A stretch of 43,695 nt of DNA from NCBI GenBank assembly GCA_902573085.1, contig CACGHY010000008.1, forward strand, positions 1 through 43,695. Direction: 5' to 3'. How positions within the stretch are numbered: position 1 is the first letter of the stretch; the number at the start of each line of letters is the position of its first letter. The notes below the pieces were generated by a model. That model had not been told where the DNA came from. It did no database searches and worked only from the letters and a program-made list of their open reading frames with translations. This document shows positions 23,248 to 30,448 of this stretch, in pieces. A program made the translations under genes and the position numbers. This DNA comes from an uncultured Candidatus Poseidoniales archaeon (GTDB lineage: Archaea > Thermoplasmatota > Poseidoniia > Poseidoniales > Thalassarchaeaceae).

Positions 23248-23918
23248 TTCCCGTCGATCGGCTGCAGCATGTGCTCGACCACTGGCCTGACCGAGTCCCA
23301 TATCCTGTCATGGACCTCTTGCACCGTGTGCCTGGTTGGAATCAGGGTAGCGCCCTTCTCCTTCCCAGCCTCCTGGAACTCTTTCCTGAGGATCTTCTGG
23401 TACTGCAGGAAGGACGAGGTGATAGATGAGGAGAGTGCGAGGTCCATGCCTGCTTCGAAGTGATTCAGCGCCTCCAAGCTCTCTCCGAACATGATTCGAT
23501 TCAACAGTCTCCGAGGTCCTGCGTGCAGTACGATCATGGCATCGGGATCGGGGGTATTGGAGTAGAGCGAGTCGATCCAATCCCCGTCCCCGCCCCTAAC
23601 CTGCTCCCTGATCCTCGGAGTGAGTGTGTACCGATCCGCGATGACCACGAATCCGGCATCCAGGAGTGGTTCGGCCTCATGCTTGATCTGGTCGTGCAGG
23701 TCTGTGGCGTACAGCAGCGACCTGGTTCGCCAGTTCAGCTGGTGTATGTCAGCGGTTCTTGACTTCACGATCTCGCCCATCAGTTCCGAGCGGGCCAGCC
23801 CAATGATGTGGGTTGCGATACCGTGCGCCTTCAGCCTGGCAGAAAGGAGGCGTGTGTGCAGACTCCTTCCTACGTTATCCGGTCCCTCGATTACTATCAG
23901 CTTGCCCGCGTGACTCAT
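23244..23918 (-). CDS. Thymidylate-kinase-like protein with altered P-loop
   Basis: The 224-residue protein aligns along its length with thymidylate kinases: N-terminal KLIVIEGPDNVGRSLHTRLL, a central ADRYTLTPRIREQ (DR-Y motif of dTMP kinase), and MIVLHAGPRRLLNRI. The Walker A loop reads GPDNVGRS (12-19) where the neighbour has GMDGSGKS, so the lysine that holds the ATP phosphates is Arg18. It overlaps the upstream kinase gene by four bases (ATGA). It may act as a regulatory or pairing subunit of that kinase or phosphorylate a different substrate; inactivity is not proven, as arginine can sometimes replace lysine. Its end meets the convergent ccdA gene (4-base overlap). Confidence 0.8.
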   Translation of the reverse strand: MSHAGKLIVIEGPDNVGRSLHTRLLSARLKAHGIATHIIGLARSELMGEIVKSRTADIHQLNWRTRSLLYATDLHDQIKHEAEPLLDAGFVVIADRYTLTPRIREQVRGGDGDWIDSLYSNTPDPDAMIVLHAGPRRLLNRIMFGESLEALNHFEAGMDLALSSSITSSFLQYQKILRKEFQEAGKEKGATLIPTRHTVQEVHDRIWDSVRPVVEHMLQPIDGN

Positions 23919-24652
23919 TCTCCATCACCTTCCGAGTATGTTAGCCAGTCGATGTCGGACTCGCTGAGGTTCTGTGCTAGCCTGTCCGATTGGTCGATGA
24001 CCTGTACCTCAGAGAGGTCGATGTGCTTGTCGAAAGTCTCCCTCACCCTGGACTGGACCTCCGCCACGGTTCCCTCGGCATCGAGTCGTACGATCCTGCC
24101 CTCTTCCACCAGCCCCGAGTAGATCTCGGACACCCTGCCTTGGAATATCCTGTAGGACTCGAATGGGTCGGTTGTCCAGCCCATGTCCAACCCGGCCTCG
24201 TAGAACTTCAGGCTCGGTCGGCCCTTGGCGATGCGGTCGAAGCTGACGTCCACTGGGACGTCGAAGTACAGGGTAAGGTCTGGCTCCCTCGCGAATGAGT
24301 ATGTGTCCTCGATGACCTCCCGGGGGACGTCCCTGGAACCGTCCCTCGCCATGGCCGTGTACTTGTAGCGGTCGCAAATCACTATCCCGCCTATCTCCAA
24401 GACCGGTTCTATCTGCTGTGCCCACCTGTCTGCGAAGTCTGCGGCATGTATCATGTGGAATGTGATTGGTAGGAGCCTACGGGTGTTCTTCCCTATCTTG
24501 GTCGCTTGCTTGACAATCTTGCTGGAGTTCCACTCGGTGTGGAAGACCGGCAGTCCCTTGGCTCTCAGCCAGTGGTAAAGCAGCTTTGCTTGCGTGCTCT
24601 TCCCGGATCCGTCCATTCCCTCAACGGCAATCAGGATACCCTTGTTCGACAT
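23915..24652 (-). CDS. tmk: Thymidylate kinase (dTMP kinase) family
   Basis: A 245-residue P-loop kinase. ILIAVEGMDGSGKSTQAKLL (6-25) is a canonical Walker A region, ICDRYKYTAMARDG carries the DRY motif that positions dTMP, and DLTLYFDVPVDVSFDRI is the strand before the lid. dTMP kinase makes dTDP for DNA synthesis. It is longer than most (about 210), with an acidic C-terminal extension after residue 215. The start is ATG 24652, since the longer frame to 24748 reads into the upstream gap with no family character. It is cotranscribed with the altered paralogue. The exact substrate (dTMP or another nucleotide, or polyphosphate-linked) is not proven. Confidence 0.82.
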   Translation of the reverse strand: MSNKGILIAVEGMDGSGKSTQAKLLYHWLRAKGLPVFHTEWNSSKIVKQATKIGKNTRRLLPITFHMIHAADFADRWAQQIEPVLEIGGIVICDRYKYTAMARDGSRDVPREVIEDTYSFAREPDLTLYFDVPVDVSFDRIAKGRPSLKFYEAGLDMGWTTDPFESYRIFQGRVSEIYSGLVEEGRIVRLDAEGTVAEVQSRVRETFDKHIDLSEVQVIDQSDRLAQNLSESDIDWLTYSEGDGE

Positions 24653-24773
24653 TGGCCCACCATCCCCATAATGCTCTAGGAGCAGGTCATGGGCAAGGCT
24701 GGAACCTATTAGGCTGTGGTTTGTGGAAAATAATGGGAGAAACATCAATTGTTGTCCGATTCTTCAGAGTGCC

Positions 24774-25502
24774 ATGGAGTTCTTGGCTCTGGCCTTCGTT
24801 GCTGCGTTCCTAGCCGCAGCCCTGACCGTCCCTGCTGGCTTCGGGTTGTCGACCATGCTCACTCCGGTGGTTCTCCTGATGATGGGGCCTCACGAGGCAG
24901 TGGCAGTTGTCGCAGTGGTGCATGGGGCCCACAATGCAGGGAAGTTCCTGGCTCTGAGGGAAAGCGTCGACTTCTCCGCTTTCAGGCACTACGGTATCTG
25001 GCTCGTGGTGGGTGCGGTCATTGGTGCCGCTTTGCAGAGCAAGGTCCCACAGGACCCCCTCCTCGCCCTGATAGGTGCCTTCCTCATCCTCCTACCCCTG
25101 CTGACCCTGAGCGAGTCGTGGACGGGGATTAGGATCCCGGAGGCAAACGACCGGATAGGCGGATTCGGGTCCGGCTTCATGGGTGGACTTTCCGGGCACC
25201 AAGGTGCCTTGAGGGCGATGTTCCTCACTCGTCGTCTTCCGGACAAGATGGCATATGCCGCCACTGCGAGCGTACTCGCGCTCTGCGTGGACCTGTCGAG
25301 AGTCCCGGTCTACCTATACTTCCGACCGGAGGAGATAGGAGAGCACCTACAGGTCACCTTGCTACTAGTGGTGGCCGCTTTGCTCGGCGTGAGAGCCGGG
25401 AAGAGGTGGTTGGAGGCCATGAAGTCAGAATGGATCCACAGGCTGGTGATGGCAGGTATAGTGGGAAGCGGCTTTTTTTACATCTCTGAAGCGATATTTT
25501 AG
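24774..25502 (+). CDS. TauE/SafE-family membrane exporter
   Basis: A 242-residue protein of about eight helices with the family's two repeats: MEFLALAFVAAFLAAALTVPAGFGLSTMLTPVVLLMM at the start, HGAHNAGKFLALRESVDF, then FGSGFMGGLSGHQGALRAMFL at the start of the second half, and a final LVMAGIVGSGFFYISEAIF. TauE/SafE proteins export sulfite, sulfoacetate or other small organic anions; the substrate is not readable. I chose ATG 24774 because an earlier GTG at 24723 adds non-hydrophobic residues and the start at 24774 opens directly with the first helix. It is divergent from tmk and convergent with the pst operon. Confidence 0.85.
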   Translation: MEFLALAFVAAFLAAALTVPAGFGLSTMLTPVVLLMMGPHEAVAVVAVVHGAHNAGKFLALRESVDFSAFRHYGIWLVVGAVIGAALQSKVPQDPLLALIGAFLILLPLLTLSESWTGIRIPEANDRIGGFGSGFMGGLSGHQGALRAMFLTRRLPDKMAYAATASVLALCVDLSRVPVYLYFRPEEIGEHLQVTLLLVVAALLGVRAGKRWLEAMKSEWIHRLVMAGIVGSGFFYISEAIF

Positions 25503-25542
25503 GGACCCATATGGAATTAGCAAATTCGCTGAGTCCTTGGTT

Positions 25543-26304
25543 CTAACCGAACCTTCCGGAGATGTATTGCCCAGTTAGCTCCTGTTTTGGATCTTCGAAT
25601 ATCTGCTTGGTTTCTCCGAATTCAATCAGATCGCCCAGATACAGGAAGGCCGTGTGATCTGAGATCCTAGACGCTTGGCTCATCGAATGTGTCACTATCA
25701 CTATGGTTAGTTTTGATTTCAGTGTTGAAATGAGTTCCTCGATCTTGGCAGTGGCTATCGGGTCTAGGGCGGATGTTGGCTCATCCATCAGAAGAACCGA
25801 AGGGCCGATAGCTAGTGCTCTAGCTATGCAGAGTCTCTGCTGCTGCCCTCCGGATAGAGAGTATGCATCATCATAGAGTCGATCCTTGACCTCATCCCAT
25901 AGTGCTGCGTCCACTAGGCTCTGCTTGACTGCGGCATCGAGATTGGAGGGTTCATTTTCGCCCTGAATGCGCAACCCGAATGCTACGTTCTCGTAGATGG
26001 AGATCGGGAATACGTTCGGCTTCTGGAATACCATAGAAACCGCACGACGTAGGAGTACAGGATCGATTTCATCGCTCAATATTTGCTTGCCCATCCAAGA
26101 AATATCCCCCTCCATGGAAGCACCGATGATTTCGTCATTCATTCTGTTGAATGCCCTAAGGAAAGTGCTTTTTCCGCAGCCCGATGGACCAATGAATGCA
26201 GTGACTTTCCCCTCAATTAATTCGATAGAGACGTCGTTAATTGCTACCTTGTCCCCATATTTTATTGTCAAATTCTTAACGGATATGTTTCCTCCTTTTT
26301 TCAT
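25543..26304 (-). CDS. pstB: Phosphate ABC transporter ATP-binding protein PstB
   Basis: PstB powers uptake of inorganic phosphate. It has the Walker [11 protein letters not shown]-loop [15 protein letters not shown], signature LSGGQQQR, Walker [14 protein letters not shown] and switch His in [13 protein letters not shown], with the PstB-specific FNRMND segment. The ATG at 26304 overlaps the stop of the permease gene (TAATG); a GTG six bases upstream would add two residues. The 253 residues are typical. It is the last gene of the pstS-pstCA-pstB operon. No phoU gene follows it; the regulator is upstream of pstS. Confidence 0.96.
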   Translation of the reverse strand: MKKGGNISVKNLTIKYGDKVAINDVSIELIEGKVTAFIGPSGCGKSTFLRAFNRMNDEIIGASMEGDISWMGKQILSDEIDPVLLRRAVSMVFQKPNVFPISIYENVAFGLRIQGENEPSNLDAAVKQSLVDAALWDEVKDRLYDDAYSLSGGQQQRLCIARALAIGPSVLLMDEPTSALDPIATAKIEELISTLKSKLTIVIVTHSMSQASRISDHTAFLYLGDLIEFGETKQIFEDPKQELTGQYISGRFG

Positions 26305-28172
26305 TACCACGACCTCCTAGCCTCTGCCCTGTTACGGACGAACAGGGCCATTGCATTGAGAATTAATAGAAGCATGAGCAGCACTATGATAGTGCTCGCT
26401 GCTAAGTCTTGGAAGGATTGCGAAGGATGACGTGTCCAGAAGAATATCTGGATGGGCATGGCCATGAAACCGTCCAAGACTCCAGTTGGCGCCGTCTTGG
26501 AGAAAATACTAGCGACGAATAGGATTGGCGCGGTCTCACCCAGTGCCCTAGCGACGGAGAGTATTGCTCCGGTTGCTATTCCGGGGACTGCATTTGGGAG
26601 TACATGGTAGCGTACCGCCTGCCATCGTGTAGCACCAACCGCAAGGGCCCCTTCCCTGAATCCCTTGGGGACGGCTAGTAACGCCTCTTCTGATGTTACT
26701 ACGATCATTGGGAGGACCATCATTGCCAAGGTTAGTGACCCAGTAAGAAGGCTAAGTCCGAAGCCCAGCATCCTGGAGAATACGTACAGACCCACGAGTC
26801 CGAAAATTATCGAAGGTACGGCGGCGAGATTCTGAATTGTCCTCCTCAAGAAGAGATTTATCGGGCTCGGTCTCGACATTTCAGTGAGATACACCGCGGC
26901 ACCTACTCCGGCAGGAAGAGCGAAAATCATCGTCAGTGCAATCAGCCAAATCGAGCCTAGAATAACTGGCCCTATCCCTGCTAGGTGCGCTCGTGACGAG
27001 GGGTAGTCCGTTAGGAATGCCAAGTCGATTCCGGGTGCCCCTGCCTTGATCACGCTGTGCAATAGAATTGTCAGGAAGCCCATTCCCAATAGAAGGCTTG
27101 ACCCAATCAATCGCCGCCATATGACCTCTGATCTCCTCCTCTTCAAATCAGTGCTGTTCGGAGACAGAGGATCAACTGGGGCCCTTCCCGGAATATCGCC
27201 ATTTGAGAACGAAGAGATGACGCTTCGAGCCTTTCTGGAGAGATTTCCTAATGACTTGCTGAGTTTCCCTGGCTTCCTACCTAGCCTCTTCTTGGTGGCC
27301 CCTATAGCAAGGGTGTTTGCTGTATAAGTCAGAATGAAAAGAGTAGCGCCTACGGCGAAACCTGCGTCTGTTGCAGTTCCAGGTGGAATGTCTCCGGTTG
27401 CTACCTGCGCTATGTATGCGGTAAGTGTCTGTACTTCCCTGAGGGGGTCCAAATGAAGCGAGGCGACTGAACCGGCGGCCAGAGTAACCGCCATTGTCTC
27501 GCCAACGGCCCTCGCGAGGGCCAATAGCACAGAGGCCACGATCCCAGATCTAGCTGCGGGCAAGACTACTCGACTCGCCGTCTCCCAACGCGTTGCTCCC
27601 AGAGCTAGGCTCGCCTCTCTCATCTCCCTTGGTATGGCTCGTATAGCATCGTCAGAGATACTAACGATGATTGGTAGAATCATCGCTGCTACTACGATAA
27701 TGGCGCTAGCCGCATTGAAGTAAGAAGCGTCGAAGTAGGTCCTGATGAAAGGACTGATGACAAGAAGCGCGAAGAACCCATGAACAACTGACGGGATACC
27801 GCTTAGTATCTCCACGGCTGGCTTCAGTATCTTCCTTGACCTGTTGCTCGCAAATTCGGACAGGTATAGGGCAGCTGAAACCCCCAATGGAACTGCGATT
27901 AGCAGTGCCCCCCCTGCAATTAGGAAGGTCCCGGAGAGTAGTGGCCATATCCCGAATCTTGGATTCCTACCGTTTGGGACCCATTCCCCCCCGCCTATGA
28001 AGCCCAAGAATGTGGCTTCCTCGGCCAAGAAGAACTCGATGGTTCCCTCGGCGAGAGTGTAGATGATCAGTGCACTGGCTACTACTGAGAGGGATGCGGA
28101 GGCGAAAAGAGAGCCCAACACAAATTTGTGTTTTGGCGAATCGCCCTCTAATGGATTCGCCTCCGTCATCAC
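26304..28172 (-). CDS. pstCA: Fused phosphate ABC permease PstC-PstA
   Basis: One 622-residue polypeptide carries both permease subunits that are usually separate proteins. The first half (about 1-300) is PstC-like with its EAA loop [23 protein letters not shown] charged linker of about 50 residues ([16 protein letters not shown] onward) follows. The second half (about 350-622) is PstA-like with [22 protein letters not shown] and [16 protein letters not shown]. Each half has about six membrane helices and an ABC permease cytoplasmic loop to contact PstB. The frame is open from end to end, so the fusion is real unless the linker hides an indel. It begins 8 bases after the end of pstS and overlaps pstB by one base. 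Confidence 0.93.
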   Translation of the reverse strand: MMTEANPLEGDSPKHKFVLGSLFASASLSVVASALIIYTLAEGTIEFFLAEEATFLGFIGGGEWVPNGRNPRFGIWPLLSGTFLIAGGALLIAVPLGVSAALYLSEFASNRSRKILKPAVEILSGIPSVVHGFFALLVISPFIRTYFDASYFNAASAIIVVAAMILPIIVSISDDAIRAIPREMREASLALGATRWETASRVVLPAARSGIVASVLLALARAVGETMAVTLAAGSVASLHLDPLREVQTLTAYIAQVATGDIPPGTATDAGFAVGATLFILTYTANTLAIGATKKRLGRKPGKLSKSLGNLSRKARSVISSFSNGDIPGRAPVDPLSPNSTDLKRRRSEVIWRRLIGSSLLLGMGFLTILLHSVIKAGAPGIDLAFLTDYPSSRAHLAGIGPVILGSIWLIALTMIFALPAGVGAAVYLTEMSRPSPINLFLRRTIQNLAAVPSIIFGLVGLYVFSRMLGFGLSLLTGSLTLAMMVLPMIVVTSEEALLAVPKGFREGALAVGATRWQAVRYHVLPNAVPGIATGAILSVARALGETAPILFVASIFSKTAPTGVLDGFMAMPIQIFFWTRHPSQSFQDLAASTIIVLLMLLLILNAMALFVRNRAEARRSW

Positions 28173-28180
28173 CTCAATCC

Positions 28181-29173
28181 TCAGTTTATTCTCGACAGTT
28201 GTTCGGATAGTAGGTCTGGATCGACCATTTCCACGCGAACATATCCTACCTCATCTACCACAGACTGGCCCTCATCGGAAAGGCAGAAGGCGATGTAACC
28301 CTCAACAGCATCCCGGTTGTCTGCATAAGCATCGGTGTACACGTGAAGGGGCCTGGCCATCGGGTAGTCGGCGACGGTCGAAAGTGACGGTTCGACTGGG
28401 CCCGAGCCCCCATCCAATGAGACTAATCCTACGCTTCCCGGGTTTTCCTTAACATATGCAAACCCGAGATATCCTATTGCGTAGGGGTTATTCTTGATGG
28501 CGGTCATTATCACATTGTCATCTGCCGAAGGATGGTAAACGCCGTCCCCGGACTCTAACCTTGTTCCAGCGACCTGCGAGTCCTTGCCCCAATCTTCGAT
28601 TACTGATTCGAAGAAGAAGTCGAAAGTCCCGCTTGCTTCATCCGGCGCGTAGATTTCTATCAACTCATGAGGTGCTGTAGATTCCATTCCTGGAACCTCG
28701 TCCCAGTAAGCAGCGGGGTTGTCATCAGTGAAAATCGAGTAAAGTTGTGTGAAATTCATCGATGTGGACCAGTCATTATCTGGGTGAACAATGGTGGCCA
28801 GTACGTCGAAGGCCAATACCCACTTAACCGGAAGTACCCCGTTACAAGGAGTGGATGTTGATCCGGTCGATTCGTCTACAGCAGTATCGTCGCAATCATC
28901 GAATTTCCCATAGTCCTTGTTCTTCATTATCCGACTTGCATCGGCCAGATCGGCTTCCCCGTTGAGGAGGGCGTTCAGACCGTGGCTGCTTCCACCGCCG
29001 GATACCGATACATCGGCATCCTGGTAGTCCTCTGCCCACACCACGGCAAGTGGCAAAACGGTAGAGGAGCCGGTCTGAACCAGGCTTGGTTTATCGTCAT
29101 CTCCTGCACATCCTGCGAGCATGCTGCAGAAAAACAGGGCAATCATTAGGGTTGTCTTCGTCTTTACATTCAT
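28181..29173 (-). CDS. pstS: Phosphate-binding lipoprotein PstS
   Basis: The high-affinity phosphate receptor of the Pst system. A short N-terminal signal ends with the lipobox MLAGC (Cys22), so the protein is lipid-anchored outside the membrane. LVQTGSSTVLPLAVVWAEDY is the first phosphate-binding segment, SGGGSSHGLNALLNGEADLADASR the second, and APDEASGTFDFFFESVIEDW and NPYAIGYLGFAYVKEN the further lobes. There is a Cys-containing insert (CDDTAVDESTGSTSTPC, about 91-109) that may form a disulfide. 330 residues is usual. A TATA box lies 29 bases upstream of the ATG, with CTATAG-type sites behind it (29231-29264). Confidence 0.95.
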   Translation of the reverse strand: MNVKTKTTLMIALFFCSMLAGCAGDDDKPSLVQTGSSTVLPLAVVWAEDYQDADVSVSGGGSSHGLNALLNGEADLADASRIMKNKDYGKFDDCDDTAVDESTGSTSTPCNGVLPVKWVLAFDVLATIVHPDNDWSTSMNFTQLYSIFTDDNPAAYWDEVPGMESTAPHELIEIYAPDEASGTFDFFFESVIEDWGKDSQVAGTRLESGDGVYHPSADDNVIMTAIKNNPYAIGYLGFAYVKENPGSVGLVSLDGGSGPVEPSLSTVADYPMARPLHVYTDAYADNRDAVEGYIAFCLSDEGQSVVDEVGYVRVEMVDPDLLSEQLSRIN

Positions 29174-29197
29174 CGTAATTCCTCAAACTCCCGTATT

Positions 29198-29206
29198 GGA
29201 TATACC
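29198..29206 (-). promoter_or_regulatory. TATA box of the pst operon
   Basis: On the minus strand GGTATATCC is centred about 29 bases before the pstS ATG at 29173, consistent with a start of transcription at or just before the ATG. It lies between pstS and the candidate operator at 29231-29264. Confidence 0.5.
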
Positions 29207-29230
29207 AAATGAAAAAAGGCAACGCTATTG

Positions 29231-29264
29231 CTATAGACGGATAGAAGATATATTGTCTCTATAG
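29231..29264. promoter_or_regulatory. Candidate phosphate operator upstream of pstS (two CTATAG half-sites)
   Basis: CTATAG occurs at 29231-29236 and again at 29259-29264, flanked inward by AGAC and GTCT so that the pair forms an imperfect inverted repeat (CTATAGAC and GTCTCTATAG). It lies 25-60 bases upstream of the pstS TATA box. Palindromes built of the same CTATA core are at the pit/phoU promoters (30395-30445). Binding by the AbrB-PhoU protein or another phosphate regulator is inference. Confidence 0.45.
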
Positions 29265-29281
29265 TTTAGAATTTATTTAAT

Positions 29282-30325
29282 TCAATTTGCTACTTCTATA
29301 GAGTCTCTATGTGCTTGGATATTTAGGAGAACTTCAGCCATGTTTATGGAATAGGCGCACATCCTTCTTAGTGACTCAGAAATTCTATCGAGAAACAACG
29401 CGTCTTTGATGTCAATATCGCTGGATCTGAGTTCATCCTCATACTTCTCAAGATCTTTTCTTGCGGAAATCAATTGTGCCTTAGCCTGATGAATCTCGGA
29501 AATTCGCCTCTTTCTGAAATTAGAAATTAGTAGTTTTATTGAGGACTGCCAAATGGGGATTGCTGATAGTGGCAAAGTTCCGGTATTGATTCCTTTTGGA
29601 GATTCATAATCCCTGGTTAAAGTGCAAATTGCGAATGAGTGGTCGCCCATTCTCTCTAGGGTACGAACCACCTTGCTCAACTCTGATGCTTCCCACCTAG
29701 AGGTTCCGAGATTTGACTCAATGCTAGCTGACTCTAAAATCTGGCCAACTTGTCTCTCAAGAAGCAATCTTAGAGCATCCACTTCCCCCTCTCTTTCCTC
29801 GGCATCCTCGAGCAACTCCTTGTCCCCGGATGACAGAACATCTACCACATCCCTGACTTGGCTTGAAATGAGAAGGTACATCCTGTTTAGGGTTGAATAA
29901 AGGGGCATCTCAGCAGGATTGATGAGGCTGATCATCTCGATAGTATTCTCAAACTCACTGGAAATCTCGATACCTCTCGTCGATCCTATGAACTTTCTAA
30001 ACACCTTCCGGTGGAACCTAGAGAAACCTTTCTTTGAATGAATTCGAATTAGCTGATTGCCAGAAAGGTAAGCTGCGATTAGGTGATCGAACATCATTTC
30101 ATCCGGAACGGATGAGAGGTCGACATCTACCTCCCTCCTCTTAGTTACAGTTGATGCCTCGGGAATTACTCGAAGGGTTCCTGAAGGCCTCCATTCTATC
30201 CTAATCTGATCCCGTGCATTCAGCCCATGTTCCATGACCCATTTCTTTGGAAGACTTACGATATAGGTCGAACCGCCTGTCAACTGAATTTTTCTAACTT
30301 CAGATTTTTCAGGTGCCCCCGCCAT
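29282..30325 (-). CDS. phoU: Archaeal phosphate uptake regulator: AbrB-like DNA-binding domain plus PhoU domain
   Basis: The 347-residue protein begins with a SpoVT/AbrB swapped-hairpin domain (about 8-53: VRKIQLTGGSTYIVSLPKKWVMEHGL), followed by a helical region with the PhoU metal/helix motif (TLERMGDHSFAICTL and RRMCAYSINMAEVLLNI). The combined architecture is typical of archaeal phosphate regulators, which sense the Pst complex state and probably bind DNA. A TATA box at 30346-30355 lies 26 bases before the ATG, so the mRNA is likely leaderless. It is divergent from pit and lies upstream of pstS with its own promoter. It is the best candidate to bind the CTATA palindromes; that is inference. 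Confidence 0.92.
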   Translation of the reverse strand: MAGAPEKSEVRKIQLTGGSTYIVSLPKKWVMEHGLNARDQIRIEWRPSGTLRVIPEASTVTKRREVDVDLSSVPDEMMFDHLIAAYLSGNQLIRIHSKKGFSRFHRKVFRKFIGSTRGIEISSEFENTIEMISLINPAEMPLYSTLNRMYLLISSQVRDVVDVLSSGDKELLEDAEEREGEVDALRLLLERQVGQILESASIESNLGTSRWEASELSKVVRTLERMGDHSFAICTLTRDYESPKGINTGTLPLSAIPIWQSSIKLLISNFRKRRISEIHQAKAQLISARKDLEKYEDELRSSDIDIKDALFLDRISESLRRMCAYSINMAEVLLNIQAHRDSIEVAN

Positions 30326-30345
30326 GTATCGCGGAAAGGGAATCA

Positions 30346-30355
30346 GAATATATAC
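30346..30355 (-). promoter_or_regulatory. TATA box of phoU
   Basis: On the minus strand GTATATATTC is centred about 26 bases upstream of the phoU ATG at 30325, giving a leaderless transcript. Confidence 0.55.
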
Positions 30356-30394
30356 TTACATTATCCTTGCAGTACCTCGTTTTGTTTATTTTCT

Positions 30395-30409
30395 ATATAG
30401 TTACTATAT
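30395..30409. promoter_or_regulatory. Candidate operator palindrome 1 in the phoU-pit intergenic region
   Basis: ATATAG-TTA-CTATAT is a perfect inverted repeat (15 bases) lying midway between the divergent phoU and pit TATA boxes. It shares the CTATA core with the sites upstream of pstS, suggesting a common phosphate regulator. No protein is proven. Confidence 0.5.
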
Positions 30410-30418
30410 TCGAAAATT

Positions 30419-30426
30419 GATATACT
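30419..30426 (+). promoter_or_regulatory. TATA box of pit
   Basis: GATATACT is centred about 27 bases before the pit ATG at 30449, the usual leaderless spacing. It is directly followed by operator palindrome 2. Confidence 0.45.
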
Positions 30427-30428
30427 GA

Positions 30429-30445
30429 CTATATACCCAATATAG
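30429..30445. promoter_or_regulatory. Candidate operator palindrome 2 between the pit TATA box and start codon
   Basis: CTATAT-ACCCA-ATATAG is a perfect inverted repeat of 17 bases. It fills the space between the pit TATA box and the ATG at 30449, so a protein bound here would block transcription start. This position suggests repression of the low-affinity Pit transporter under some phosphate condition; the direction of regulation is inferred only from position. Confidence 0.5.
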
Positions 30446-30448
30446 AAT

